From Duganella fentianensis (GTDB lineage: Bacteria; Pseudomonadota; Gammaproteobacteria; Burkholderiales; Burkholderiaceae_D), in the NCBI RefSeq assembly GCF_009857835.1, contig NZ_WWCL01000001.1:1364001-1428000 (forward strand): 64,000 nt of DNA, given 5' to 3'. The position numbers and the translations under genes were made by a program. Below, in pieces: positions 17,996 through 27,113 of this stretch; position 1 is the stretch's first letter, and each line of letters begins with the position of its first letter. The notes under the pieces are model-generated. The model had not been told where the DNA came from. It ran no database searches and was given only the letters and a program-made list of their open reading frames with translations.

Positions 17996-18001
17996 ATTGT
18001 A
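17996..18001 (-). promoter_or_regulatory. -10 element of the sigma-factor operon
   Basis: TACAAT on the minus strand, about 28 bp before ATG 17967. The -35 region overlaps the rhlE terminator and is a poor sigma70 match, which would suit autoregulation by the ECF factor. Confidence 0.35.
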
Positions 18002-18012
18002 GTCGCAGTTAG

Positions 18013-18049
18013 AAAAAACGCCACCGGCAGTGTGACTGGCGGTGGCGTT
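18013..18049 (-). terminator. rho-independent terminator of rhlE
   Basis: Ten-base-pair stem AACGCCACCG / CGGTGGCGTT with a T-tract on the minus strand (18013-18018). A second inverted repeat, CCCGTTCAG / CTGAACGGG (18062-18070 with 18086-18094), lies between it and the rhlE stop. Confidence 0.8.
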
Positions 18050-18106
18050 GCGGGGTTTTTACCCGTTCAGATCGCGCCGGCGGGACTGAACGGGCGGGGC
18101 GGCCGA

Positions 18107-19498
18107 TTAGCGGTCGCCGTAGCTGCGGCGGGCTGCGCCTTCGCTGCTGCGCGGGTTGCTACCTTTGTAGCCGCCTTCCTTGCGCGGTGCGCCCGGCTTG
18201 CTGAAGCTGCGCTGGCCCGGCTTGGCGCCATTGCGGTTGTCGCCCGGCTTCCAGCCGCCCGGACGCGAGCTCGAACGTGGCGGGAAGCTGGTTTTCTTCG
18301 GCTCGTAGCCTTCGATCACGTTGACCGGAATCAGCTGCTTGGTGAAGCGCTCGATACGCTTCACGTTCATGCCTTCGGCGTGGTTGACCAGCGAGATGGC
18401 CAGACCGTTACGGCCGGCACGGCCGGTACGGCCGATGCGGTGCACATAGTCTTCCGGGAATTTCGGCAGATCGTAGTTGAACACGTGGGTGATGTTCGGT
18501 ACGTCGATACCGCGGGCGGCAACGTCGGTGGCGATCAGAATCTTCACGTGGCCGCGGCGCAGGCTTTCCAGCGTGCGGTTACGGGCGCCCTGGTGCATGT
18601 CGCCATGCAGTGCGGCGGCCGAGAAACCGGCGATGTTCAGACGGTCGGCGATGGTGTCGGCGTCGCGCTTGGTGGCGGTGAATACCACGGCCTGATCGAG
18701 CGCTTCGTCGCGTAGCAGGTGGTCCAGCAGGCGGTTCTTGTGCGACAGGTCGTCAACGAAGTGCACGCGCTGGGTGATGTTTTCATGCTTGTTGGCGGCC
18801 GTCATGATCTGGATGATCTGCGGATCTTTGGTGATGCGGCGTGCCATATTGCCGACCACGCCGTCCAGCGTGGCCGAGAACAGCATGGTCTGGCGGCTGG
18901 CCGGGGTGGCGGCGACGATTTTTTCGATGTCGTCGATGAAGCCCATGTCCAGCATGCGGTCAGCTTCGTCCAGCACCAGAATTTCCAGTTGCGAGAAGTC
19001 GATCTTGCCCGATTCCATGTGGTCGATCAGACGGCCTGGCGTTGCCACCAGAATCTCGGGATTCTTGGCTAGCAGTTGCATCTGTTTCGGGTAAGGCATG
19101 CCGCCCAGAATCGACACGGCTTTCAGGCGGCGCAGGTTGACGCTGTATTTGTCAGTATTGGTGGTCACTTGCAGGGCCAGTTCGCGGGTCGGGGTCAGCA
19201 CCAGCATTTTTGGCTGGGCAGGCTTGAAACGTGGACGTTCGCCACGGGCGCGCGCGGCCTGCATTTCCTGATTGTGGGTTTTGCCGCCGGCGGCTGGCTC
19301 GAGGGCGGACAGACGGTGCAGCGAAGGCAGCATGAATGCTGCCGTTTTGCCGGAACCGGTTTGCGAGGAAACCAACAAGTCCTTGCCGGCGATGGCGGCG
19401 GGTACGGCTTGCTCCTGCACGGGCGTAGGCTTGGTGTAGCCGGCGTCGGTCAGGGCTTTGATAATGGACGTGTTGAGACCAAGTGCTTCAAATGTCAT
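18107..19498 (-). CDS. rhlE: DEAD-box RNA helicase RhlE
   Basis: A 463-residue ATP-dependent RNA helicase for ribosome assembly or RNA turnover. All core motifs are present: Q-motif (YTKPTPVQ), Walker A SQTGSGKT, PTRELA, TPGRL, DEAD in VLDEADRMLD, SAT, and the C-terminal RecA domain ending in HRIGRTGRAGR. The tail after residue 400 is a basic, Arg/Gly/Pro/Ser-rich disordered region, usual for RhlE and probably RNA-binding. The start follows a leader of about 80 nt from a TATACT -10 element at 19586-19591. Single-gene unit with its own terminator. Confidence 0.93.
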   Translation of the reverse strand: MTFEALGLNTSIIKALTDAGYTKPTPVQEQAVPAAIAGKDLLVSSQTGSGKTAAFMLPSLHRLSALEPAAGGKTHNQEMQAARARGERPRFKPAQPKMLVLTPTRELALQVTTNTDKYSVNLRRLKAVSILGGMPYPKQMQLLAKNPEILVATPGRLIDHMESGKIDFSQLEILVLDEADRMLDMGFIDDIEKIVAATPASRQTMLFSATLDGVVGNMARRITKDPQIIQIMTAANKHENITQRVHFVDDLSHKNRLLDHLLRDEALDQAVVFTATKRDADTIADRLNIAGFSAAALHGDMHQGARNRTLESLRRGHVKILIATDVAARGIDVPNITHVFNYDLPKFPEDYVHRIGRTGRAGRNGLAISLVNHAEGMNVKRIERFTKQLIPVNVIEGYEPKKTSFPPRSSSRPGGWKPGDNRNGAKPGQRSFSKPGAPRKEGGYKGSNPRSSEGAARRSYGDR

Positions 19499-19847
19499 GC
19501 TGTTCTTTCGTAAAATTCTGCGTCCGGCTCAGGCGCCGAGCGCGATATAGCAACGCCAACCACAGACGAAATGGCCCATCGAACTAGTATAGGACAGAAA
19601 TTTCGGCACAAAAGCTTTGCGCCGGGACGGTGTCAGGTTCGACACACAGGGCGGGAGGGCTTTATAAATCGCGACACCCCAGGGGTGCGCTACAGGCTTG
19701 CGAAGCTGCTCATTGTTATCTTTGCCACTGTAATGTACAGGGCAGGGCGGCATTATATACGAGATTGCGCAGGGCTGCACCAGCTATTTTTGCGCTGCCG
19801 CATTTGCCGCTGTCACCGCTGCCGGTATGGCGGCAAACTGGCCGGCG
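19499..19847. other. gene-free stretch between rhlE and fabI
   Basis: No convincing gene. It contains the rhlE -10 element (TATACT on minus, 19586-19591), an inverted repeat GTGTC-N6-GACAC near 19630-19646, and TTTGCCGC / GCGGCAAA arms near 19803-19836. Several short frames exist, but none has a ribosome site and plausible composition. A small RNA cannot be excluded. Confidence 0.4.
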
Positions 19848-19877
19848 AAAAAAAAAGCGCCCAGCGGGCGCTTTTTT
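19848..19877. terminator. bidirectional terminator downstream of fabI
   Basis: A-tract, AGCGCCC-AGC-GGGCGCT stem (19856-19872), T-tract. On the minus strand it ends fabI. Confidence 0.85.
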
Positions 19878-19894
19878 CGTGGCTAGGTGCCAGC

Positions 19895-20686
19895 TTATGC
19901 GTAGTCTTCCGCGTTCAGGCCCATCACATGCGAGAAACCGCCATCGACATAGGTGATTTCGCCGGTGATGCCGGAGGCCAGATCGGACAGCAGGAAGGCG
20001 GCCGTGTTGCCGACTTCTTCGATCGTCACATTGCGGCGCAGCGGAGCGTGCGAGGAAGCAAAGCCCAGCAGTTTGCCGAAGTCCTTGATGCCGGAAGCGG
20101 CCAGAGTCTTGATCGGACCGGCGGAAATGCCGTTGGAACGGATGCCGTGCTTGCCCAGGTTCTCGGCCAGATAGCGTACCGAGGCTTCCAGCGAAGCTTT
20201 GGCCAGACCCATGGTGTTGTAGTAAGGGATGGCACGGATGGCGCCCAGATACGACAGGGTCAGCAGCGAGGAACCTTCTTTCAGCAGCGGCAGGGCGGCT
20301 TTGGCCAGTGCCGGGAAGCTGTAGGCGGAAATGTCATGGGCAATGCGGAAGTTCTCGCGGGTCAGGCCGTCGAGGAATTCGCCAGCGATGGCTTCGCGCG
20401 GGGCGAAACCGATGGCGTGCACCAGACCATCGAGCTGGTTCCAGCTCTGGGCCAGATCGGTAAACAGGGCAGCGATCTGCTCGTCGCTGGTGACGTCGCA
20501 GTCGTATACCAGCTTGCTGTCGAATTCGGCAGCGAACTCGGTGATGCGGTCTTTGAAACGTTCGCCCACATAGGTGAACGCCAGTTCGGCGCCTTCGCGG
20601 TGGCAAGCTTTAGCGATACCGTAAGCGATGGAACGGTTCGACAGCAAACCAGTGATGAGGATTTTTTTGCCTTGCAGGAACGCCAT
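19895..20686 (-). CDS. fabI: enoyl-[acyl-carrier-protein] reductase (NADH)
   Basis: Last step of each fatty acid elongation cycle and the triclosan/isoniazid-type target. The 263-residue short-chain dehydrogenase has the FabI-specific N-terminus [17 protein letters not shown], the [19 protein letters not shown] region with the catalytic Tyr-x6-Lys, and a C-terminal GFSHVMGLN. Length matches E. coli FabI (262). A good promoter lies about 100 bp upstream and a terminator directly downstream, so it is monocistronic. Confidence 0.96.
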   Translation of the reverse strand: MAFLQGKKILITGLLSNRSIAYGIAKACHREGAELAFTYVGERFKDRITEFAAEFDSKLVYDCDVTSDEQIAALFTDLAQSWNQLDGLVHAIGFAPREAIAGEFLDGLTRENFRIAHDISAYSFPALAKAALPLLKEGSSLLTLSYLGAIRAIPYYNTMGLAKASLEASVRYLAENLGKHGIRSNGISAGPIKTLAASGIKDFGKLLGFASSHAPLRRNVTIEEVGNTAAFLLSDLASGITGEITYVDGGFSHVMGLNAEDYA

Positions 20687-20784
20687 ATTGACTCCGATTG
20701 CGACTGCGTGCCTGGCTGGCCGAGTAGGCGGGCTGGCGACGTCAGTTTGGTTGTTGAGTTGGCCGGAGGCCGGACAAGACCGAG

Positions 20785-20813
20785 ATTGTAGGGCCAGTAG
20801 GACGCTACTGCAA
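20785..20813 (-). promoter_or_regulatory. sigma70 promoter of fabI
   Basis: On the minus strand TTGCAG (20808-20813), 17-bp spacer, TACAAT (20785-20790). The predicted leader is about 90 nt. Confidence 0.6.
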
Positions 20814-20899
20814 CCCGGTCGGCAGGCCGATTTCCGTGAAAACCGGCCCCGAACTGGATAAAACGGAGCAAAAACGACAGTTTTGCCCTTGAGACAGCA

Positions 20900-22288
20900 T
20901 TAGTCGTCGTGTTTGTGACGTTTCTTGTGCGTGCTGTTTTTTTCCGATTTGCTGTCGCTGCGGGCCTGCTTGTAGCTAGTCTTGCTGACTTTGCCAGCTT
21001 TGCTGCTGCGTTCGCGCTCGGTTTCGAAGGCGACGGTGGCCGTGCGTTCCACTTCGGCCGGAATGTCGATGCTGGCGCTGGTCGACAGTTTCGGCACCAG
21101 AATGGTGGAGCCGGCCTTGAGTGCCGTTTTCTGCGGAATATTGTTGGCCTGACGAATCACATCGGGCGTGGTGTGGAAGCGCGAGGCCAGCGTGCTGATG
21201 CTTTCGCGTGCACTGGTGATCTTGTGGGTGGTCCAGGTGGACAGGTTTTTCCCCCACTGGGCCAGATTCAGGTGGAATTTGTCGGCGTTTTCCTTGGGCA
21301 GCAGAATCTTGGTCTGTTCGTCGCCCGTGATCACGGGGCGCTTGAACTGCGGGTTCAGGGCCTTGAATTCGTCCACCGACAGTTCGGCCAGATGGGCCGC
21401 AATGGTCAGGTCGATATCGCTGGTCTTGTCCACGGCCGTGAAATACGGCGTGTTGTCGATGGCGGGCAGGTTCAGGCCGTACTGGGCCGGATTGGCCACG
21501 ATGTTTTTCACGGCCTGCAGCTTGGGCACATAGTTGCGGGTTTCGGCCGGCATCAGTTCGGCCAGGCTTTCGAAATCGGTAGGCTTGCCGGCCGCCTGAT
21601 TGCGCTTGATGGCTTTCTGCACCGAGCCTTCGCCCCAGTTGTAGGCGGCCAGCGCCAGTTGCCAGTCGCCGAACATATCGTACAGGCGCTGCAGATAGGT
21701 CAGGGCAGCATCGGTCGAGGCCAGTATGCCGCGTCGCTCATCCTTGAAGGCATCCTGCTTGAGGTTGAAATCGCGTCCCGTGCCCGGTACGAACTGCCAC
21801 ATGCCGGCCGCATTGGCGCTGGACAGGGCTTGCGGGTTGAAGGCCGATTCGATGAAGGGCAGCAGCGCCAGTTCGGTCGGCATGCCGCGTTTTTCCAGTT
21901 CCGTCACCACATGGAACAGGTAGCGCGAAGCGCGCGTGGTGGTGCGGGCAATGTAGTCGGGGCGGGTGGCATACCAGTTCACATGCTTGCCGACCAGCTC
22001 ATTGCTGATATCGGGGATGGCATAGCCGCTACGGATGCGGCCCCACACGTCTTTTTCGCGGAAAGCATCGTCCTCGGCGCTTTTGGCGGCCGGTTTGGCG
22101 GGTTTCTGGGAGCTGAGGTCGGAGACGGGGAAGCGGGGGAGGTTGCTGCTGACGCTGTTGACTGGACTGGTGGCGGCTGAGCCTGCCGGCGGGTAGCCGG
22201 TGTTGTCATCGTGAGCCTGGGCCGGCGCTAGTAGTTCCAGCACTAGCAGAGTAGCCAGAACTGCGGAATGGGGAATTCGTGCTTGCAT
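20900..22288 (-). CDS. mltD: membrane-bound lytic murein transglycosylase D with LysM
   Basis: A 462-residue exported muramidase-type enzyme that cleaves peptidoglycan to 1,6-anhydro products. Signal peptide residues 1-25 (ending AQAH). The SLT domain at about 125-250 has the catalytic glutamate in LLPFIESAFNPQA, then AAGMWQFVPGTGRDF and LALAAYNWGEGSV. A LysM-like segment at about 365-405 (ISTLASRFHTTPDVIRQANN) binds glycan. The tail is basic with Ser/Lys/His repeats. No lipobox is visible, so it is probably not a lipoprotein like E. coli MltD. Single gene. Confidence 0.9.
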   Translation of the reverse strand: MQARIPHSAVLATLLVLELLAPAQAHDDNTGYPPAGSAATSPVNSVSSNLPRFPVSDLSSQKPAKPAAKSAEDDAFREKDVWGRIRSGYAIPDISNELVGKHVNWYATRPDYIARTTTRASRYLFHVVTELEKRGMPTELALLPFIESAFNPQALSSANAAGMWQFVPGTGRDFNLKQDAFKDERRGILASTDAALTYLQRLYDMFGDWQLALAAYNWGEGSVQKAIKRNQAAGKPTDFESLAELMPAETRNYVPKLQAVKNIVANPAQYGLNLPAIDNTPYFTAVDKTSDIDLTIAAHLAELSVDEFKALNPQFKRPVITGDEQTKILLPKENADKFHLNLAQWGKNLSTWTTHKITSARESISTLASRFHTTPDVIRQANNIPQKTALKAGSTILVPKLSTSASIDIPAEVERTATVAFETERERSSKAGKVSKTSYKQARSDSKSEKNSTHKKRHKHDD

Positions 22289-22475
22289 AGTATCCTAATA
22301 TTGTCGACTGGAAACATCGATCGGACTATGAATAAACCCCGAGTGTACGGAGACCCTGCCGGCACGTCAAGAACTATGTCAGGCGTATGACAGGGTGGTT
22401 TGTGGAATATTTCCAATCAGATAGCGCGCAGATGGCGGCAGAATGCGGGAAGTAGGCTTTCCGCGGCAGAGTGCG

Positions 22476-22481
22476 TACAAT
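22476..22481 (+). promoter_or_regulatory. -10 element of the DUF1415-DUF1289 unit
   Basis: TACAAT, about 33 bp upstream of ATG 22514, which is preceded by AAGGA. Confidence 0.4.
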
Positions 22482-22513
22482 CCTGCTTTTGCGCAGTCCA
22501 CAAGGAATTGAAT

Positions 22514-23077
22514 ATGAGCCGTCCCGTCCCCGATCATGATGCCGTTATTGCCGCCACTGCCCACTGGGTGGACAAGGCAGTGATCGGCCTGAACCTGTGC
22601 CCGTTTGCCAAGGCAGTGCAGGTGAAGAAGCAGATCCGCTATGTGGTCTCGGACGCCACCACGCCGGAACAGCTGCTCGAGCAGCTGGTGGCGGAACTGG
22701 AAGTGCTGGCCGAAGCCAACCCCGAGAAAATCGATACCACCCTGCTGATCCACCCGCAGGTGCTGACGGATTTCGAGGACTTCAACGAGTTTCTTGATGT
22801 GGCCGATGCGGCGCTGGAAGAGCTGCAGCTCGATGGCGAACTGCAGATTGCCAGCTTCCACCCGGATTACCAGTTTGCCGATACCGACCGTAACGATATC
22901 GACAACTACACCAACCGTTCGCCTTATCCTACCCTGCACCTGATCCGCGAAGACAGCATAGACCGCGCCGTGGAAGCCTTCCCCGAAGCGGCCGATATTT
23001 TCGAAAAGAATATCGCCACCATGCGGGCGCTGGGCCACGATGGCTGGGACAAGCTGATGCAGGGCAAAGATGAGTGA
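22514..23077 (+). CDS. DUF1415 family protein
   Basis: A 187-residue soluble protein with the DUF1415 signature VIGLNLCPFAKAV near the N-terminus and SYHPDYQF-like ASFHPDYQFAD later. The conserved cysteine in NLCPFAK and the histidines are candidates for a catalytic or metal site; the function of the family is unknown. ATG 22514 has AAGGA upstream; the longer frame from 22400 does not. It overlaps the following DUF1289 gene by 8 bp, so the two are translationally coupled. Confidence 0.88.
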   Translation: MSRPVPDHDAVIAATAHWVDKAVIGLNLCPFAKAVQVKKQIRYVVSDATTPEQLLEQLVAELEVLAEANPEKIDTTLLIHPQVLTDFEDFNEFLDVADAALEELQLDGELQIASFHPDYQFADTDRNDIDNYTNRSPYPTLHLIREDSIDRAVEAFPEAADIFEKNIATMRALGHDGWDKLMQGKDE

Positions 23078-23258
23078 TCTGCCGATCCGGCCCGATACGC
23101 CGTGCGTGGCCGTGTGCTCGACCACCTTCGATGAAATCTGCCGCGGCTGCGGCCGCAGTGTGACGGAGGTGGCGCACTGGGTCTCCATGAGCGCCGAGGC
23201 CAAGGAAGTGGTGTGGCAGCGCATCCTGGCGCAGGGCTATCCGCGCCGCAACACCTGA
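23070..23258 (+). CDS. DUF1289 family Cys-rich small protein
   Basis: A 62-residue protein with the DUF1289 four-cysteine pattern, CVAVC followed by CRGCGRSVTEVAHW, probably a small zinc or iron-sulfur site. The family is widespread in Proteobacteria with no assigned role. It overlaps the DUF1415 stop codon, a pairing that suggests a common pathway. Confidence 0.88.
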   Translation: MSDLPIRPDTPCVAVCSTTFDEICRGCGRSVTEVAHWVSMSAEAKEVVWQRILAQGYPRRNT

Positions 23259-23298
23259 AGCCTAGGGCCGCCGGGCGGCCGTGCAGCTTAGTTAGAGC

Positions 23299-23808
23299 TT
23301 AGTAATTACCGATAAAGTCTTTCTTGCCGATTTCGATGCCGTTGTGGCGCAGGATGTCGTAGGCCGTGGTGGCGTGGAAATAGAAATGCGGCAGAGCGTA
23401 GTGGAATAGATACACGGCGCCCATGAAGTGTTTGGTTTTCTCGCCGCTGCCGGTGGTGATGGCGCGGCCTTCGCTGCCTTCGATGGCGCTGCGCGGCACG
23501 CTTTCGATGAAATGCAGAGTTTTCTCGATGCGGGCGCGCAGTTCGGCGAAGCTGGTTTCGTTGTCGTCGTAGGAAGGCACGTCCTGACCGCCGAGGCGGG
23601 CCGCCGCACCTTTGGCAAAGTCGCAGGCGATCTGGATCTGGCGGGTGAAGTTCAGCATGTCCGGATAGAGGCGGTATTGCAGCAGCGCTTGCGGATCAAT
23701 TTTCTTTTCTGCAACATGTGCTTCAGCCTTTTCCAGCAATGCCAGCTGGGCGCCCAGTATCTGTTTAAACACGGGGATGGATGCGGTGTACATAGAGAAG
23801 GTAGTCAT
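23299..23808 (-). CDS. DUF1993 family protein
   Basis: A 169-residue DinB-like helical protein (YTASIPVFKQILGAQLALLEKAEAH, NFTRQIQIACDFAKGAAARL, GAVYLFHYALPHFYFHATTAYDILRHNG). DUF1993 proteins are common soluble proteins without assigned function; the HYALPHFYFH histidines sit where DinB relatives bind metal. ATG 23808 has GAGGGA upstream; a 19-codon extension lacks support. It is transcribed away from the PAS-GGDEF-EAL gene across 169 bp. Confidence 0.85.
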   Translation of the reverse strand: MTTFSMYTASIPVFKQILGAQLALLEKAEAHVAEKKIDPQALLQYRLYPDMLNFTRQIQIACDFAKGAAARLGGQDVPSYDDNETSFAELRARIEKTLHFIESVPRSAIEGSEGRAITTGSGEKTKHFMGAVYLFHYALPHFYFHATTAYDILRHNGIEIGKKDFIGNY

Positions 23809-23977
23809 GGTGGTCCCTCGTAATCGGTGAGTGGCGATCATAGCCTGCCATGGAGATTTTTGCATGCCATGGAACTTTTAAGACGGAATCCGTGCATAAT
23901 TCTGTCTAGTAATATTATTTTTCCGCTATCCAGAGCGCCCTACACGATGCTGTTTCAACTCTGTTCCTCTTGCCCGC

Positions 23978-26900
23978 ATGCTTAGTCGCCTGATAGTCAG
24001 CCTGCGTGCACGGCTGGGATTACTCTACGGACGCTCCATTTATGGTGCGCTATTGCTCGTGGTGCTGGGCGGTCTGGGCGTGCCTGCCATGGTCGGCAGC
24101 TATGTGCTGGTGGGGGTGCGCGAGCAGGAAGCCGCCCGTACGGCGCTGCAGGAGGCTTTGCAGCGCAATGCCGACATTCTGGCGCTGGGCATGCAGGAAT
24201 CGTTGTGGAATATGAACACCGAATCGGCCCATTCGCTGGTCGACTCCGTCATGCGCGACCCTGCCGTGCTGCAGGTGCAGGTGGTGGGGCAGGCCGATAT
24301 CCAGTTCATGAAAGCGCAGTCGCAGCGCAAGCTGACGGGCCATGTGCTGCGTGCCGAGCGCGAAGTAGTGATGCGCGGCGAGCGTATCGGCCATATCACG
24401 CTGGAAATGGATGATGCGCGCAGCCAGCAGGAGCTGGCCGAGAAGCGCACCTCGTATATTCTGGTGCTGGCCGGGCAGGTGCTGATTTCCGCGCTGCTGA
24501 TCGTGCTGTTCCTGAACGCCCGCCTGATGAAACCGCTGCGCAAGCTGATGCGCTTTTCCAACCGGCTCTCGCATGGCGATTTCGACACCCGGCTGGATCT
24601 GAGCGGCAGCGATGAACTGGGTCTGCTGGCCAGCCAGCTGGACCAGATGCGGGTGGCGATCCGCCGTCTGTTCGACGATATCGGCCAGCGCGAAGAGCGT
24701 TTCCGCACCATCGTGACGCAGGTGCCGGGGGCGGTGTTCCGCTGCCGTCCCGATGGCGCCATCGATTTTGTCTCGGAAGCCATCGAAGAGATTTCCGGCT
24801 ATCCGGCCGCCCAGTTCATGCGCGGCACCACCCATGAATGGACCAATCTGATCGTGCCGGAAGACCGGCGCCGCCAGCGCCGCGCCGTCACGGATGCCAT
24901 CCAGTCGCGCCAGCCGTATGAAGTGGAATACCGCATCGTCGATGCAGGCGGGGTGGAACGCTGGGTGCTGGAAAACGGCCAGCCGCAGACCCATGAAGAT
25001 GATCCGGCACCCTGGGTGGACGGCATCATTTCCGATGTCAGCCAGCGCAAGTCGAATGAAATGCGGATTGCCGCCCTGCTGGCCGAGCAGAGCGCGATTC
25101 TCGATAACGTGATGTTCGGCGTGATGTTTGTGCGCCACCGCCAGATCGTCTCCGTCAACCGTCGTTGCGAACAGCTGTTCGGCTACGAGCCGGGTGCGCT
25201 GACGGGGGCGTCCACGGCCATCCTGTTTGCCGACAGTTTCGACTTCGAAGCCAGCGGCATACGCCAGTACCGTGCGCTGTCGCAGGGCGAATACTTCAGC
25301 GAAGAACGCCATTACCGGCGCAAGGATGGCAGCATGCTGTGGTGTCTGGTCAGCGGCTGTGCGCTCGACAAACAGCATGCGGAAGAAGGCAGCATCTGGG
25401 TGTTTGCCGATATCAGCGAGCGCAAGGAATCGGAAGAGAAGCTGCGCCTGTCGGCCACTGTGATCGAGCACATCGCTGACGGCGTGGTGGTGCTCGATGG
25501 CCAGGGCATGATCGTGGCGGTGAATCCGGCCTTCACCCAGATTACCGGCTATACCGAAGCCGAGGCGCTGGGCCAGGACCATACGCTGACCCGTTCGGGC
25601 CGGCACGATGCGGCCTTCTACGAAAGCATGTGGCAGGAGCAGGTGACGCAGGGCCACTGGCGTGGCGAAATCTGGAACCGCCGCAAGAGCGGCGAGCTGT
25701 ATCTGGAACAGCTGACGGTGAATGCCGTGCGTGACGGCGATGGCGTCACCACCCATTATGTGGGCGTGTTCAGCGACATCACCAAGGCCAAGGAATCGCA
25801 GGAAAAACTCGATCATCTGGCGCACCACGACCCGCTCACGGCGCTGCCTAACCGCCTGCTGTTCCACGACCGCCTGCAGCATGCGCTGCAGCGTGCCTCG
25901 CGCGACAAGGAGCAGCTGGCGCTGCTGTTCATCGATCTGGACCGCTTCAAATACGTCAACGATACGCTGGGTCACCACATCGGCGACGAGCTGCTCAAGC
26001 AGGTCTCCAAGGCGCTGCAGGCGCGCCTGCGCGAAGGCGATACGCTGGCGCGGCTGGGCGGCGATGAATTCATCGTGCTGCTGGAAGATATCGATAACCA
26101 GTATGGCGCCAGCCAGGTGGCGGAAAAACTGGTGCAGATGTTCGAGCAGCCTTTCGTGGTGGCCGGCCACGAACTGTTCGTCACCTGCAGCGTGGGCATC
26201 AGCCTGTTCCCTGATGATGCCACCGACCTGAATATGCTGATCCGTAATGCCGATGTGGCCATGTATCAGGCCAAGGCGCGCGGCCGTAACGGTTATAGCT
26301 TCTACACGCCGTCGATGACGGGCGAAGGGGTGGAGCGCCTGCGGCTGGAGACCTTCCTGCGCCGCTCGATCGAAAAAGACGAAATCTTCCTCAACTACCA
26401 GCCCCAGGTCGATATCGATACGGGCACTCTGGTCGGGGTGGAAGCGCTGGTGCGCTGGAACCATCCGGAACTGGGGCTGGTGCCGCCTATCCGCTTTATC
26501 CCGCTGGCCGAAGATACGGGCTTTATCAACCAGCTGGGGCAGTGGGTGTTGCGCGAAGCCTGCCGCCAGATGGTGCGCTGGCAGGAAGCCGGGCTGGTGG
26601 TGCCCAAGATCGCCGTCAATCTGTCCGTCAAGCAGTTCGAGCGGGGCAGCATTGTCAACATGGTGGCCGATACGCTGCGCGAGACGGGTCTGGAACCGGC
26701 CCGGCTGCAGCTAGAGGTGACGGAGTCGGTGATCATGAATACCGACGATGCCATGGTCTTCATCAACGACCTGCACGCCATCGGCGTCGGGCTGGCCATC
26801 GACGATTTCGGCACCGGCTATTCCTCGCTGGCCTATCTCAAGCAGCTGCCCGTGCAGACCCTGAAAATCGACCGCTCCTTCATCAAGGACATATCCACCG

Positions 26901-27094
26901 ACGTCAATGACGAAGCGATCGCCATCGCGATCATCCAGCTGGGCAAGAGCATGAATCTGTCCGTCATTGCGGAAGGGGTGGAGACGACGCAGCAGGCCGA
27001 GTTCCTGCTGCGCCACGGCTGCCATCTGGCGCAGGGCTACCTGTACAGCAAACCGCTGGATGCCGATGTTATGCTGACGCACTGGAAAAAATAA
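23978..27094 (+). CDS. membrane-bound PAS-GGDEF-EAL cyclic di-GMP enzyme
   Basis: A 1038-residue inner-membrane signalling protein. Order: TM helix (about 22-47), periplasmic sensing loop (48-155), second TM helix (156-180), HAMP linker (180-235), three PAS regions (about 240-350, 365-480, 490-605), GGDEF domain (610-770) and EAL domain (780-1038). The GGDEF motif is intact at 693-698 (RLGGDEF), and the EAL domain keeps EALVRW (822), LEVTESV, DDFGTGYSS and the C-terminal EGVET. Both activities, making and degrading cyclic di-GMP, therefore look possible. A PilZ protein and fliD lie 10 kb away but are not linked by operon. Confidence 0.92.
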   Translation: MLSRLIVSLRARLGLLYGRSIYGALLLVVLGGLGVPAMVGSYVLVGVREQEAARTALQEALQRNADILALGMQESLWNMNTESAHSLVDSVMRDPAVLQVQVVGQADIQFMKAQSQRKLTGHVLRAEREVVMRGERIGHITLEMDDARSQQELAEKRTSYILVLAGQVLISALLIVLFLNARLMKPLRKLMRFSNRLSHGDFDTRLDLSGSDELGLLASQLDQMRVAIRRLFDDIGQREERFRTIVTQVPGAVFRCRPDGAIDFVSEAIEEISGYPAAQFMRGTTHEWTNLIVPEDRRRQRRAVTDAIQSRQPYEVEYRIVDAGGVERWVLENGQPQTHEDDPAPWVDGIISDVSQRKSNEMRIAALLAEQSAILDNVMFGVMFVRHRQIVSVNRRCEQLFGYEPGALTGASTAILFADSFDFEASGIRQYRALSQGEYFSEERHYRRKDGSMLWCLVSGCALDKQHAEEGSIWVFADISERKESEEKLRLSATVIEHIADGVVVLDGQGMIVAVNPAFTQITGYTEAEALGQDHTLTRSGRHDAAFYESMWQEQVTQGHWRGEIWNRRKSGELYLEQLTVNAVRDGDGVTTHYVGVFSDITKAKESQEKLDHLAHHDPLTALPNRLLFHDRLQHALQRASRDKEQLALLFIDLDRFKYVNDTLGHHIGDELLKQVSKALQARLREGDTLARLGGDEFIVLLEDIDNQYGASQVAEKLVQMFEQPFVVAGHELFVTCSVGISLFPDDATDLNMLIRNADVAMYQAKARGRNGYSFYTPSMTGEGVERLRLETFLRRSIEKDEIFLNYQPQVDIDTGTLVGVEALVRWNHPELGLVPPIRFIPLAEDTGFINQLGQWVLREACRQMVRWQEAGLVVPKIAVNLSVKQFERGSIVNMVADTLRETGLEPARLQLEVTESVIMNTDDAMVFINDLHAIGVGLAIDDFGTGYSSLAYLKQLPVQTLKIDRSFIKDISTDVNDEAIAIAIIQLGKSMNLSVIAEGVETTQQAEFLLRHGCHLAQGYLYSKPLDADVMLTHWKK

Positions 27095-27113
27095 AAAAAC
27101 GGGAGACTCCCTC

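Noticed and set aside
19804..19836. Small RNA hairpin between rhlE and fabI
   Set aside because: Inverted arms exist, but no promoter-terminator pair brackets them convincingly.
24050..26464. 804-codon minus-strand open frame inside the GGDEF-EAL gene
   Set aside because: Antisense shadow of a gene with all domain motifs intact; composition is His/Gln-rich.
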